Assembly: GCA_023548195.1 (NCBI GenBank)
Contig: JAJHZJ010000252.1
Coordinates: 4,104,841-4,168,840 of the forward strand
Direction: 5' to 3'
DNA: 64,000 bases
From: Bettongia penicillata ogilbyi
Taxonomy: Eukaryota; Chordata; Mammalia; Diprotodontia; Potoroidae
Part shown: positions 1-10,098 of the stretch, piece by piece
How the letters are laid out: the number at the start of each line of letters is the position of its first letter
How positions within the stretch are numbered: the first letter of the stretch is position 1
Notes under the pieces: generated by a model
The model's input: the letters and a program-made list of their open reading frames with translations, nothing else
The model's database searches: none
What the model was told of the DNA's origin: nothing
Position numbers and translations under genes: made by a program

Positions 1-453
1 GAGAGAAAATAGAAGCAGAGAAATAAATATCAACAGCCAGGGCTTCTAACTGCCTGACCATAAGTAATACCTACATCTCAGATCGACAGACAGATCCAAC
101 TATCTGACCATTACATACATACATAGTTACCAGAGAGAGAGGCACTAGCATCTGAATTTTCAAAGCTGGTGGGCACCTTAGTGGCTACCCAGAGTCTCGT
201 CTAGCACACAAACCTTCTTCCAAAGAGTAAGCTCCCAAAGCAAAAACTCACCTCAGAGCATATATACACTTTTCAGAGTCAGAGTGCACAGCTCTCATGA
301 TCCAATACCTCATTAGCAATCAACAAAAAGTGTGGGCCTTCCTATAAAACAAGTCTCCCCTAATCAAGCTTCCCTCAATGAGTTCCACCTGAGGCTCATT
401 AATGGGCATTTAACTTACATTAACATTACACAAAGGTACTAGAGAGGATTACT
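1..453. other. Unassigned non-coding stretch
   Basis: No gene or repeat family recognised. The stretch contains a short run of TACA units near 113-125 and otherwise ordinary AT-rich sequence. Confidence 0.4.
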
Positions 454-610
454 ATTTCCTTTTCTAGCTCATTTTACAGATAAGGAAACTGAGGCATAGA
501 CTTAAGTGACTTGCCCAGAGTCACACAGCTACTAAGTATCTGAGGCCAGATTTGAACTCAGGAAGATGAAACCCAAGCTGAGTGCTCTATCCCCTGGGCC
601 ATGCAGCTGC
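454..610 (-). repeat. MAR1-like CORE-SINE fragment
   Basis: Read on the minus strand, the sequence gives the CORE-SINE hallmarks in order: the tRNA-like head at the right end, then the segments complementary to ACTTGCCCAGAGTCACACAG and GAAACTGAGGC, then a GAGCTAGAAAAGGAAA-like block that continues MAR1 beyond the CORE. The BovB-like tail is missing. Confidence 0.8.
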
Positions 611-867
611 ATGAGAAGGAAAGTAGCCATCCATAAACCTGTTTTACAGTAGGACGGTAGAGAGGAAGATGTGAGAAAGACCTGATGCTTTCAACCTGGC
701 CACCATTTTCCCTTGGAAACTGTAAGGATTTCCCTAAATTGTTCACCAGCTCATCTTTTCCTGTTTTTACCTCTCTTATAGTCTCAATGACAGAGATCAG
801 TTCAAGAGGCTGTGACCATGAGTGGTACACATGGTTTCTACCTCTGATGCTCTAAACTTCCTTTTTC

Positions 868-1063
868 TCATTGCAGATGTGGAAAGGGACCATCTCCAGA
901 TGTCCTGATCTATATCCTGCCACTGGACCCAGATGGATACAGAGGAGAAAGTGAGGCTGGTGACTTTGCACAGCCCTGCCTCACTTAAATCCAATTCACT
1001 TTCAAGTCACCTCATCATCTCCCTGATGTCATGGTCATCTTTGAGAACAAAGAGCAAACAACA
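868..1063 (+). repeat. RTE-tailed SINE, 5'-truncated
   Basis: The body reads CCACTGGACCCAGATGG, then GAGAAAGTGAGGCTGGTGA, then the tail CTGATGTCATGGTCATCTTT and GAGAACAAAGAGCAAACAAC. The same body and tail recur at 16425, 34375 (-), 44726, 45490 and 48698 (-). The tail also ends the LINE copies at 37 and 48 kb. Confidence 0.8.
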
Positions 1064-1282
1064 GCTATGGACAAAGCCCTTCTATTCCTTGAGTTAACTG
1101 AGACAAACCTGAGACTTTCCAAATGGATCTTCCCCAAAAGGTAGAGAATCAAACATATAAAGTTTATATTTCTTCTCACAAGGTAACTACAATTGAAATT
1201 CAGTACAGCCTGGAGAGCACAGCTTTAGGGAACTGTGTCTTGTTTTCATTCCAGGTTTCAACCTTTGTTCCAAACTTCTATC

Positions 1283-1458
1283 AGATCATAGATTTAGAGC
1301 TGGAAGGAATCATAGAGTTCACCAAAGCCAATTCTCCATTTTTCAGTTGAGGAAACTGAGGCCCAGAGAGGCTGGCTAGTTTGTCCAAGATCACACAGGT
1401 AACAAAGTGTGGATTTAAATTTTGATCTTTCTGCTCCAAAGAGCTATAGCCTTTGCCA
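1283..1458 (-). repeat. MIR-family SINE (marsupial variant)
   Basis: The plus strand shows GATCATAGATTTAGAGCTGG, then GAGGAAACTGAGGCCCAGAG, then a decayed CCAAGATCACACAGG. This is the reverse complement of the MIR CORE with the GATCATAG...GAGCTGGAAG extension seen in marsupial MIR copies. Confidence 0.75.
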
Positions 1459-1779
1459 CAGCACCAAAATGCCTCCTCATGAAGTATGGCTTCTTTTATT
1501 TTTATAAGCTAGAATTTAGGCCTAGATTTTCTTATTGCCAGGTGGCAGGTTGCTCTCCTAATTGGAATATTACATCAGCTCCTTTCTTTGCCAGAATCAT
1601 AAGGCCTTCTTATACTGTTTCAAAAGCCTGTACTCCCTGTTGGTTCCTCTACCCCAACTAAATTAATTTCTAGTCTGTGGAAGACCTCTAGCTTTGATCA
1701 AGGCTTTCTCCCTTCCTGATTCAGCTTAACAGCTATACCTCCTTCCTCAGGTTATCCCTAAATGACTTGTTCCATTTAA

Positions 1780-1860
1780 TTCAGTTCAATAAACATTTAT
1801 TACATGTCTGCATGGGTCAGGCACTATACTACCCTGTGAGGATGCAAAAAAAACAAGCCC
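1780..1860 (-). repeat. L2 LINE 3'-end fragment
   Basis: CAATAAACATTTATTACATG followed by GGTCAGGCACTATACTA and GAGGATGCAAA is the reverse complement of the L2/MIR 3' terminus (CAGTGCCTGGCACATAGTAG...AATAAATG). Confidence 0.6.
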
Positions 1861-2259
1861 CAAACAAAAATCAAGTGGTTCTAACCCCCAAGCCAAGCAC
1901 ATCTCTCTCCCTATATCTCAATTTATACATCTCCATCTCACACCTCCATGAAGAGGAAGTCTTCCTGCTTGAGGAGGGAAAATAGGAGATACACTGGTAC
2001 TCCTGGGAATAAGGAAAAAGGAAAGGGAAGTTCTGGGGACCTTCTGCCCACCTGACTGGGCAAGGCTGAGTGGGGAATTTATGAGAGGGACTGAAAACCC
2101 AACCCATCTCTTCCCACCTTCTTGGGCTAGCATCTGAGCTCAGACTCCTCTCACTACCTTCTACTGTGCTAAAGGAGATTTCTGTATCCTCTAAATTTTC
2201 CACTCCAGGGCAAAGCACTAATCACCCAGAGTTAGAACTCTGCCGTGTTTTCATTAAAT

Positions 2260-2362
2260 ATACGATAATAATAACAGAAAATTATGACTGCTGCCATTAA
2301 TAATAGTTCACATTTATGTATCCTCTTTAAAGTTGCAGAATGCTTAACATATACTATCTCAG
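2260..2362 (-). repeat. MIR SINE 3' fragment
   Basis: AATAATAGTTCACATTTATG, then TTTAAAGTTGCAGAATGCTT, then ATACTATCTCA fits the reverse complement of the MIR/L2-type tail (CATTTATATAGCGCTTTAAGG...ATTATCTCA). It is cut off by the adjacent purine tract. Confidence 0.5.
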
Positions 2363-2369
2363 ACAGGTA

Positions 2370-2370
<1 letters not shown>

Positions 2371-2432
<62 letters not shown>

Positions 2433-2489
2433 AAGGAGGGAGGGAGGGAAGAAAAGAGGGAGGGAAGAAAGGAGGGAGAGAGAAAAAGA
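2371..2489. repeat. (GA)n / purine-only tract
   Basis: About 58 bp of near-perfect GA dinucleotides are followed by GGGA/GGAA units. One strand is almost pure purine for about 120 bp. Open frames here are artefacts of the repeat. Confidence 0.95.
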
Positions 2490-2495
2490 GGGGGA

Positions 2496-2690
2496 GCATT
2501 TATTTGGTGCTTACTTTATGCCAGGACCACTATGAAATTTGGATTCAGTCAAAGGGCAGTGCTTGAGGACTTAGAGGGCCACATGTGGCCTCAGGGCTGC
2601 AGGTTCCCCATCCCTGTGCTAGGCTCTCATCTAAGCCCTGGGGACTCAAAAATGCAAGCAAACAAAGCTATTCCTTACTTTATAGAGGAG
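2496..2690 (-). repeat. L2 3'-end fragment, split by a short insertion
   Basis: The left part reads GCATTTATTTGGTGCTTACT and TTATGCCAGG. The right part resumes with TGCTAGGCTCTCATCTAAGC and CCTGGGGACTCAAAAATGC. Together they match the reverse complement of an L2 3' end, interrupted by the element at 2525-2617. Confidence 0.55.
2525..2617 (-). mobile_element. Short hAT-like non-autonomous remnant
   Basis: It carries GGATTCAGTCAAAGGGC, GGACTTAGAGGGCCACATGT and ends in GCAGGTTCCCCATCCCTG. The same module recurs in opposite orientation at 63793-63886. A CCCTG terminus and a possible 8-bp duplication (TGCCAGGA / TGCTAGGC, two mismatches) suggest a hAT-type DNA element. The class is an inference. 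Confidence 0.45.
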
Positions 2691-2974
2691 GAAGACAATG
2701 CATAAAAGTAAAGCTATAAAGAAGCATGAGGGTAAGGTACCCTGGTAGGGGAGAGGAGAGAAAAGGCAGCTAGTGTGAAGGGGGTAAAGACTGGAGAGTG
2801 TCACCTGGGAATGAAATAGGCATTGCTAGGGTTGGGCAGATCTCCTAGTGATTGCTTGGGGGGACAGGCAGTGGGGGGAATGAAGAGGTCTTTTTATAAT
2901 TATATGACCCAGCTGCTTTCCTTTCTGAAATTTCCTGGTTAGGACTGAAACTGTGGCAGTCTGTAGACATCATC

Positions 2975-3127
2975 GGACCAATGTTTATATTCCACATCTG
3001 CCACTTAATACCTGTGTGGCCTTGGACAAGCTACTTAGCCTCTCCATGCCTCAGTTTCCTCATTTATAAAATGAGTGGGAGAGCCTGGATGGCCTTTGCG
3101 GTCCCTGGCAGCTCCAAGTCTACGATC
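2975..3127 (+). repeat. MIR-family SINE (marsupial variant)
   Basis: It reads CTGTGTGGCCTTGGACAAGC, then GCCTCAGTTTCCTCATTTAT, then GGATGGCCTTTGCGGTCCCT and GCAGCTCCAAGTCTACGATC. This is sense-strand MIR CORE followed by the marsupial MIR extension. Confidence 0.8.
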
Positions 3128-3867
3128 TTCTTATACTAATGAGCTAGAGGAAGAAAGCGGTCTTCTCTCTGCCCTGTCCCCAGTGTGTGCAAACCTGTCC
3201 CTCCCCCACCTAGGGGAGAAGGGAGCAGGAGAGAAATAAGGCTCATTATAGATATTATCATTCAGTTCTTTGTATTTTCAAAGAGCTTTATAATCACTAA
3301 TTAGTTCTTGCCAGAGAATATGGAAATGCCACCTTGCTGGAATTCCGCAGCTTTGAGGCCAGATTTCCAGCAGGTCTGTATCTCTCCTGCATGCAGATCA
3401 GCTTGCAGGAGAGGGGGGGAGGCGCTCTGCTCACCATCCATGCGAACCCCATGCTGTCTGTTGGCTGCACGTTGGGCAGCATGGCTTTGAGTCATGCCTG
3501 AATCAGGTTCCGCAGGGATTGTGACCCTGGCTGTCCTCCCAGAGAACCATTCAGCCTCTGTGTTTCCATTCCTCCAGGTTAGCAGAGCAGAGAGACACAT
3601 GAAAGACCTTGGGTTGTGTGGAAAATGACGAGGCAGAATAACATCCCCATGGTTAGGAAAATGCTAACAGAGAAACATCAGCACCTTTCCTCCATAGCCT
3701 ATTGGACACAAAAAATGGACGGTAGACTAGGGCTGTGGGATGGGCTGAAAAGAAGATGGGAAGCCAGAAAAGTTTGTCTTGGATATATGTATATGCAGTG
3801 ATCAAGTATTAAAAAAAAACAAACAAAAAAATCAGACCAAGCAATATTTATCCAGGATTCTTTGGGG
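3128..3867. other. Unique stretch with a hairpin
   Basis: No repeat family or gene recognised. The part from 3300 to 3560 is GC-richer and holds a perfect 10-bp inverted repeat: CTCTCCTGCA at 3382-3391 and TGCAGGAGAG at 3404-3413, with a 12-nt loop. Short open frames exist on both strands without recognisable domains. Confidence 0.4.
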
Positions 3868-3940
3868 ATGTGTGTGTACACACGTGCACACACACACACA
3901 TACACACACACACATACACACATAAACACATATATATGAC
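3868..3940. repeat. (CA)n/(TACA)n microsatellite
   Basis: Imperfect alternating purine-pyrimidine tract of TG, then CACA with TACACA units, ending in TATATATG. Confidence 0.9.
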
Positions 3941-4640
3941 TGAGCAGAGCAAATAGGTTGCAGTTTGTTTTTCCCACATCCTAGGACACAAACTTCCTTC
4001 CCTCACTATATGGGGTAACATTTCATTCTTTTTTTTTTTTTAATAGACTCCATAGGTTATCTCAACTGTCTCCTAATCTCCAGACAGCCTGCATCCCCAA
4101 TGCATCCTGGATAAATGCTTCTGAGACTGTTTTTCTAATTTTTCTTTTTTTAGTTCTTGGAGATCACTATATATTTTCCATCCTCCCTCAGAAAAGAGGT
4201 GGGAGAGCAACTTCTTTATTTATTCTAGATTTGTGTCTATGTTGTTTTAATTTCACAAGTAAGACTTCAAAAATGACTGAAAAGTCAATGAAAGAAATAA
4301 TAAAGAAGATGAAGGTTGTGGGGGAGGGTACTTCTTGAGTCTGACTCATGTGTCTCTGGGTCACAATGTCCCAGACAAGGAGAGAACTCTGAGACAGGGA
4401 GTGTTCCCTCCCATTTAGATCTCTGGTCCATCCCTCGACCTTCCTGTTAATTAGAATAGGGAGGCAGTAGGGAGAGCTGGTCTTCTGGAAAGGCAAGACC
4501 GCACAGGTCAGATGCCAGCGGGACAAAGGCACTGGGAACCACTCCCAGGCTCACAGAAACTCGGCTGAGACCCAACTGGAGACTTTTCTTGAAATGTACC
4601 TAACTGTGAAAGAGATCAGTCATCTTGAATACAGAATAAG
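3941..4640. other. Unassigned non-coding stretch
   Basis: Contains a T-run near 4029-4041 but no gene or clear repeat family. The 114-codon minus frame at 4188-4532 shows no recognisable domain or splice context. Confidence 0.35.
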
Positions 4641-4843
4641 GGTATCATAGAATTTGAGCTGCAATGAATCTTAAAGTCCATCAAAATAGTTCAGTCCCTT
4701 CATTTTACACATAAGGCTACTGAGGTATGGAAAGGTTAAGTAACTTGCTCAACTGTTACATGTCTGGGACAGAATTTGGCTCAGGGTCGTCCTGACTTCA
4801 GGTTCAGTGTTCCATCCGCTACTCACTGCACCACACCAACAGC
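4641..4843 (-). repeat. MIR-family SINE (marsupial variant)
   Basis: TATCATAGAATTTGAGCTGC is followed by a decayed CTTCATTTTACACATAAGGC, GGTTAAGTAACTTGCTCAAC and a tRNA-like head around CCATCCGCTACTCACTGCAC. This is the reverse complement of MIR. Confidence 0.7.
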
Positions 4844-4914
4844 ACATAGAGAAACCACGCCACCAGTCTTCCCCACCCAATTGTCCCAACTTTGTGCTGG
4901 AATGTCATGGAAAT

Positions 4915-5142
4915 TACTCTGAGTATGGAGTCAGGAGACCTGCAGTCTGATTCCAGTTCTCCCTCTTACTCATTATGTGTCTTTGAATAAGTTACTTCCC
5001 CCTTCCCTGACCCTCTGCTTAGTTATAGTAAAATTGAAATAATAGCAATATTTGTACTTACTACCTATGTCACTGGGTTGCTGTGAGGAAAACATTTTGT
5101 AAATATTAAGATGTTGTGTAAATGTGAGTTTTTATCATTTTA
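4915..5142 (+). repeat. MIR SINE
   Basis: The classic MIR order is visible: GGAGTCAGGAGACC, ATTCCAGTTCTCCCTCTTAC, TTATGTGTCTTTGAATAAGT, then the 3' part with CACTGGGTTGCTGTGAGGAA and TGTAAATGTGAG. Confidence 0.8.
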
Positions 5143-6321
5143 GTAGGGAGTGGGAGGATGAAGAGAGAATCAAACCTCCTCGAGACAATGAGAAATTGTA
5201 GACAGGACTACATAACTGTAGGACCAATGCATTTCAACTCTATTTCAAAGACAAATTACCCACTGCACTCTATTTCTACCAGTCATTTACTGGTGGGTCA
5301 CCTACCAGAACTGCCTGCTTACTGCTAATACACCAGTGTGCAAGGAAATGGATTAGGCCACCCCTCTCTCTAATTCCTCAGAGCTCCAGCAGGAGAAGAA
5401 TTCCTTTCATCACGGGGCCAACAACCAACATCTGTTCATGATGTGAATTGAAGCTTGTGACAAGGTCCCTTCTAGGGCTGGCCCAAGTCTGTAAAATATA
5501 AGCTGGCACAAATCTGGGTGACTCAGAGGCATACTTCATACAGCTTTTGGAAATGATGGATTTTTTTAAAGCCTTGTCCTTTTGGGATAAGAAGCAACCC
5601 CTTCTCTCCCTTTTCATGCTATATGCCAATATACCAAGGAGCTGGGGTATTTTAGGGTCAGGAACCCATTGATGCAATTCCAAAGAGGACTTAAAAAGGT
5701 AGTCAGAACAAAAGTCCTGGTTTGAATTTCATACCATTATCCTTTTACTCCCATCCTCCTCATTGCTGTCTTTACCTCCAGCAAGGCTCTCCTGGCCTGA
5801 CTGCTGCAGAGTTATTAAGAGGGGTTTCCTAATAGTCATTTAATTTCCTTATTTTCCTTTCCCCAATCAAAAGCAAGTTCCTCTAAGTTCTAGTTACTCG
5901 ATTCTGGAACCCTGCTCATGGTCTTTCCTGCCCTAGACCTTCCTTTTGGTTCCCCCCATTACTTCTCCCTTGTTCTATAACTGTAAATAGTGTTTTATTT
6001 TATGAATGCTGGTGAGGAATCAGACAGTCCTATGAACCTAGTGGTAGCTCAGATGTTTTGGCCGGCCTTGTTGTCCTGGCTCCAACATTCAGCAACTCAA
6101 ATAGGAATATTTATTTATAGAGGAATGAATATCCTTGAATGAAAGATCAAGGCAGCTTTCCTTTGGCTCTTAAAAATCATTTGTGCCATCTGAATCCTTT
6201 GTTCTCCCAGTCACCTGCCCTGTCCAGCCCTGACCTATATCCCAAAACATGTAACTGCCCCTCGCCCCATCATTCTGATCATTGCAAACAGACTTAGAGA
6301 AAATTAGAACAATGAGAGACA
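5143..6321. other. Unassigned non-coding stretch
   Basis: About 1.2 kb without a recognised repeat or gene. The minus-strand frame at 5378-5683 (101 codons) has no recognisable domain. The part from 6070 to 6260 is free of obvious repeats and could be unique sequence. Confidence 0.35.
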
Positions 6322-6581
6322 TTTTTTGTTGCTTAGTCATTTTTCAGTTGTGTCTGACTCTTCATGACCCCATTTGGGGTTTTCCTGTCAAAGATACTAC
6401 CGTGGCTCACCATTTTCTTCTCCAGTTCATTTTACAGATGAGAAAACTGAGGTCAGCAGGGTTAAATGACTTGCACAGGGTCATACAGATAGACATGTCT
6501 GAGGTCAGATCTGAACTCAGGAAGAAGAGTCTTCCTGACTCTAGGACTGACACTCTATGAATTGTGTCACCTAGATGCCTA
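6322..6581 (-). repeat. MAR1 CORE-SINE, near full length
   Basis: From right to left on the minus strand: tRNA-like head, CORE, the GAAGGAAATGG-like block, and the BovB-like tail (reverse complement of GACCCCATTTGGGGTTTTCC and AGTTGTGTCTGACTCTTCAT). All MAR1 parts are present. Confidence 0.88.
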
Positions 6582-6716
6582 GTATGTGACAATAAAGACC
6601 ATCTAGTCCAAACCCCTTGATTGACACTGGAGGAAAATTAGTTCAAGAGAAATTGATTGCTTTATGTTTGTTTGTTTTGGTTTTCCCCAGGTCATCCTAC
6701 TTATTAATGGCAAAGC

Positions 6717-7321
6717 AGGGCATATGGCATGTTCAGGGAAGACCAGCACCTCCAGCGTGAGGGCTGCTCATCCACCTTTGGTGTCTACCAACTCTCATGG
6801 CATCATCTTGATGTCATGGTTCTCTTCGAGAACAAAGGACAAACACAACACTCATCAATTCTCAACTATGGTTCCAAGAAGCTGTAGCATGAGCAGTGGT
6901 CACACCTTGGCAAACATCATCTCAGCAGAGAGGTTCAATCAGATTGAGAGTTAACTATAGACCTCAAATATGTCAGTGAGATAGGGGGATGTCTATCCTA
7001 AGCATGTGAAAACTTCTCCAGATGGAATGAGTAGATGAGAACAATCTGATCCAGTGGTCATGAAGGTGGCTGAAGCAGGAGCTATGGAGTTGTTAGAGCT
7101 TGGTCAAACATTGAAGATGCCAAGGTCATCCACTGCAATCCTGGGCCACCACCGGGTATTCTGACATTTGTCTTGTCACTGGACTTTTCATAACTCTGGA
7201 AGAGAGAGAGCGAGGCTGATAACTCTGTGCAACTCTGCCTCACTTCAATCGAATTCACAGGCAAGTCAAGACATCACCCCATGGTGTCATTGGTTCTCTT
7301 AGAAACAGAGCTGAACAACAG
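6717..7321 (+). repeat. Full-length long RTE-tailed element, copy A
   Basis: A ~550-bp non-autonomous retroposon flanked by a perfect 9-bp target-site duplication, TGGCAAAGC, at 6708-6716 and 7322-7330. Its body (TTCCAAGAAGCTGTAGC, GGTCACACC, TTGAAGATGCCAAGGTCATC, ACTCTGGAAG) is shared with 20481-21028 and 27521-28076. The 3' end resembles the RTE-type tail of the shorter SINEs. This copy has about 65 extra bases near 6795-6858 that look like a second RTE-type tail (CATCTTGATGTCATGG, GAGAACAAAGGACAAACAC), so it is probably a small nested insertion. I do not recall a family name with certainty. Confidence 0.8.
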
Positions 7322-7689
7322 TGGCAAAGCTAAGACCAGTCAAATCCTGACTGCCAAGAAAGTCTCTTTCTGTTATATAACCTTGTTCCTCGATTGACAG
7401 AATTGAAGCTTGAAGTGGAAAAAAAAAGGTGTTAGGGGAAAGTTGAGAAGAAAGATAAAAAAGCAAGAAAAGTTAGGGAGAAAATCCAAGTGGGAGGGAG
7501 TGATCTGGGCTTAGTACCAGGCTACAACTGAAGATGTAGAATTAAACCTGCTCCCTATCTCAACCATCATCAGTGCTCAAATCAGAGAGGCTGGGAGATG
7601 TTAGAATGTGAATTTTTTTTTTTACGAGCACAATATTTCTCCCATCTCTCCTCTAGGGTACCACCCTAGTGCAGGTATTCATCACCTCC
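7322..7689. other. Unassigned non-coding stretch
   Basis: A-rich and purine-rich segments near 7420-7500; no gene or assignable repeat seen beyond the target-site duplication at its left end. Confidence 0.35.
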
Positions 7690-8060
7690 CTAGAGCTACT
7701 GTAGTCACCTTTCTTGCTTCCAGTCTCCCCACTCTGGAATCCATCCTCTTCCCAGTTGTCAAAATAATTGACTTGAGGCACCGACTATAGTTTCAACTCT
7801 TCTGCTCAAAAACTTTCAGTGACTCCCTAATGTCTCTAAGACAAAGACAAAATATAAGTTCCTGAGCCTGGCATTTAAAAGCCACCACAATCTAGCTTCT
7901 ACCTACCTTCCCAGACTAATTTGATTACTGCTTTCATCAGAAAATCTATGTTCCTATAAAACAGAACTACTAATCATTCCCCAAACTCGATATTCCTTCT
8001 CCTACTTTTGTGTATTTAAGCAATATGTATTCCCATTCCAGGTGGCAAAGGGGTATCCCT
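7690..8060 (+). repeat. L2 LINE ORF2 C-terminal fragment
   Basis: CTCCCCACTCTGGAATCCATCC, CAGTGACTCCCTAATG, CTGGCATTTAAAAGCC and CACAATCTAGCTTCTACCTA follow the conserved order of the L2 region downstream of the reverse transcriptase. Stops and deletions show it is old. Confidence 0.7.
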
Positions 8061-9004
8061 TTTTGACTTTATGTATTTCAATATTGCTTATTGAAAGGAA
8101 CAAAGATGAATGTGAAACTTGCACATTTAAAAAAAACACTAAGAAAAAAATCGCAGTCAAGGCACTTAGAGTAAATAAAAAAATATGTCTTGTTTCTCAG
8201 CACCTAACTGGCATGTAACTGACAAAGGAACTTGGAAATTAATAACTGGGAAACAGAGGACTCTCAATTTGTTTTGTGATGTTTCGGCTAATGCAAGTTG
8301 CCTGATTGTGGCTTAGCCGGCAGACATTAAAATTTGGTTAATCACCAGGAAGCGAGTTTCCTCACCACTTTGCACCAGGAAAGAGATCTAAGAAAAAACT
8401 ACAGAGCCTAGGGGGAAAAAAAAGAATTTATTTTTCTCTGTTGCCTCAAAGAGCTAATTGATGATGGAGAGGATGTTCTTCTCTCTTTTCCCTGGTACTT
8501 GCTTCTTGGGAAGTTAAAACCTCTTCAACACTCAACCAAGGCAGCCAAAAAAGAAAACCCAGGCTAAGTTGTCTGCCACTGACACAGTTTCCTGGTCACT
8601 TGAGGATGATAACAACTGAGGGTTTCCCTAAAGCTTTGGACCGCAGACTAGGCAGCAGGAATAGTACAGGAAAAACTGTGTTCTACTTAATCAATAGTAT
8701 CTTCAAAGACAGTCTCTTCCCTTCTCTGAATGACCTTCTTTAAGGAGGAAACTCCTTTTGTTCAAGGTTAAACAGACTAGTTTTATTCCAATTATGAATC
8801 TGAGGTACCTGACCTGCATGGTCAGCCTTGGTCTATGGCATGGGGCACCTAGTCTGCCCTTGCATTGTGGGTGAGGTGGCAAGTGGAGGTAGAGTCAAGC
8901 TAAAGCAATGGTAGAGCCTGCAACATTTCTCCTTTCCTGAAATAAGGTGGGCAGTGGCATTGCAATAGCCTTTATCACTATGGCAATACTTGTGCTCAGT
9001 TAGA
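8061..9004. other. Unique stretch, candidate conserved non-coding DNA
   Basis: No repeat family recognised from about 8160 to 8800. It contains a 7-bp inverted repeat, CGGCTAA at 8285-8291 and TTAGCCG at 8313-8319 (21-nt spacer), next to TTAAAATTTGGTTAATCACC. Whether it is conserved cannot be judged from one sequence. Confidence 0.3.
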
Positions 9005-9089
9005 TTCTGGTATAAGAGGTCCACCCAAGAATGGAGGCGGGGGCAGAGCCAAGCTTCTGGGATAAGAGGTCTACCCAAGAATGGGAGGC
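9005..9089. repeat. Two-copy 50-bp tandem duplication
   Basis: TTCTGGTATAAGAGGTCCAC at 9005 and TTCTGGGATAAGAGGTCTAC at 9055 begin two similar units (the second also reads CCCAAGAATGGGAGGC). The period is 50 bp with few differences. Confidence 0.7.
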
Positions 9090-9639
9090 AAAACCAAATT
9101 CCAGAAGAAGCAGCACATAGGAACCCTCCTTCCCTGGCAGAGGGCAGCACTAGTAGGTGCCAGCATGAGGAAGCCTTGCTAGACCCCTGCAGTTAACACA
9201 TTGCAGGATTGCCAGTGGCGTATGCCCCAGTAGTGGGATGGCAGCAGCATGAGAACCAAAATCAAAATTGACAGAGACATGGATTCCAGAAGAGTGGGCA
9301 CAAGCATGAACGGTGACAAAAATAAATAAACACAGTACATTGCTTTGGCTGCTGAAAATTGGAACTGATAGGGATCCTTTGCATTGTTACCATTATAGTA
9401 GTCAGTCGTCAATGGACAACTCCTCCCCTTGAAGGGCTTAGAAGGACCAAGGGGTGAGATTGTTGGAAAGTGGACTGCTTTCTGGGATTTTTAACCCATT
9501 TATCCAGTCCCTATGGAAGAAGGAGAGTAGCTATCTAGAAGAAGCTCCTAACAGGGCAAAGATTTTATATCCTCTTTGTCCACCTCCATGGAACTCCCAT
9601 GGATAGGGATATCCTCCTAGTGGACCAGGGAAATTAAAG
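9090..9639. other. Unassigned non-coding stretch
   Basis: No gene or repeat family recognised; only short frames without domains. Confidence 0.3.
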
Positions 9640-9771
9640 AGTGGTGGTCTGGGGCCATTCTTGTTGTCTACCCTGCTGCTAGCACAGTTCATGCAAGAGG
9701 GTAAGGATTCCTCATCTTGTCCTCCTGACTCCTGCACTGGTGCTCTATCCACTGCACCACCTAGCTGTTCC
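9640..9771 (-). repeat. tRNA-derived SINE head fragment
   Basis: The right end reads GGTGCTCTATCCACTGCACC and ACCTAGCTGTTCC, the reverse complement of a tRNA-like head with A box. The CCTCCTGACTCCTGCACTGG part matches the RTE-tailed tRNA-SINE at 34375-34688 better than MAR1. Confidence 0.65.
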
Positions 9772-9857
9772 TGATTCCTTGTCTACCTTACTGCTGATGA
9801 TCCTGACCCATGATGAGGACCAACAGCTTCACTTGTGGCCCTGATGTCCTCCTCACT

Positions 9858-10098
9858 GTACAGTTGTTTTGATCATATCTGATTCTCAGTGATCTATTTA
9901 GGGTTTTCTTGGCAAAGACACTGGAGTGATTTGCCATTTCCTCCTCTAGTTCATCTTTTACAGATGAGGAATCTGAGGCAAACAAGGTTAAGTGACTTGC
10001 CCAGGATCACATAGCTAGTAAGTGCCTAAGGTAGGATTTGAACTCGGGTCTTTCTGACACCAGGCCTGGCACTCTTCCCCTTCACTATTTAGCTGCCC
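9858..10098 (-). repeat. MAR1 CORE-SINE
   Basis: Reverse complement of MAR1: BovB-like tail at left (CAGTTGTTTTGATCATATCT, TTAGGGTTTTCTTGGCAAAG), CORE with GACTTGCCCAGGATCACATA, tRNA-like head at right (ATTTAGCTGCCC). Confidence 0.85.

Noticed and set aside
2340..2705. A 121-codon frame with an Arg-Glu repeat
   Set aside because: Translation of the (GA)n tract and L2 3' end; no domain.
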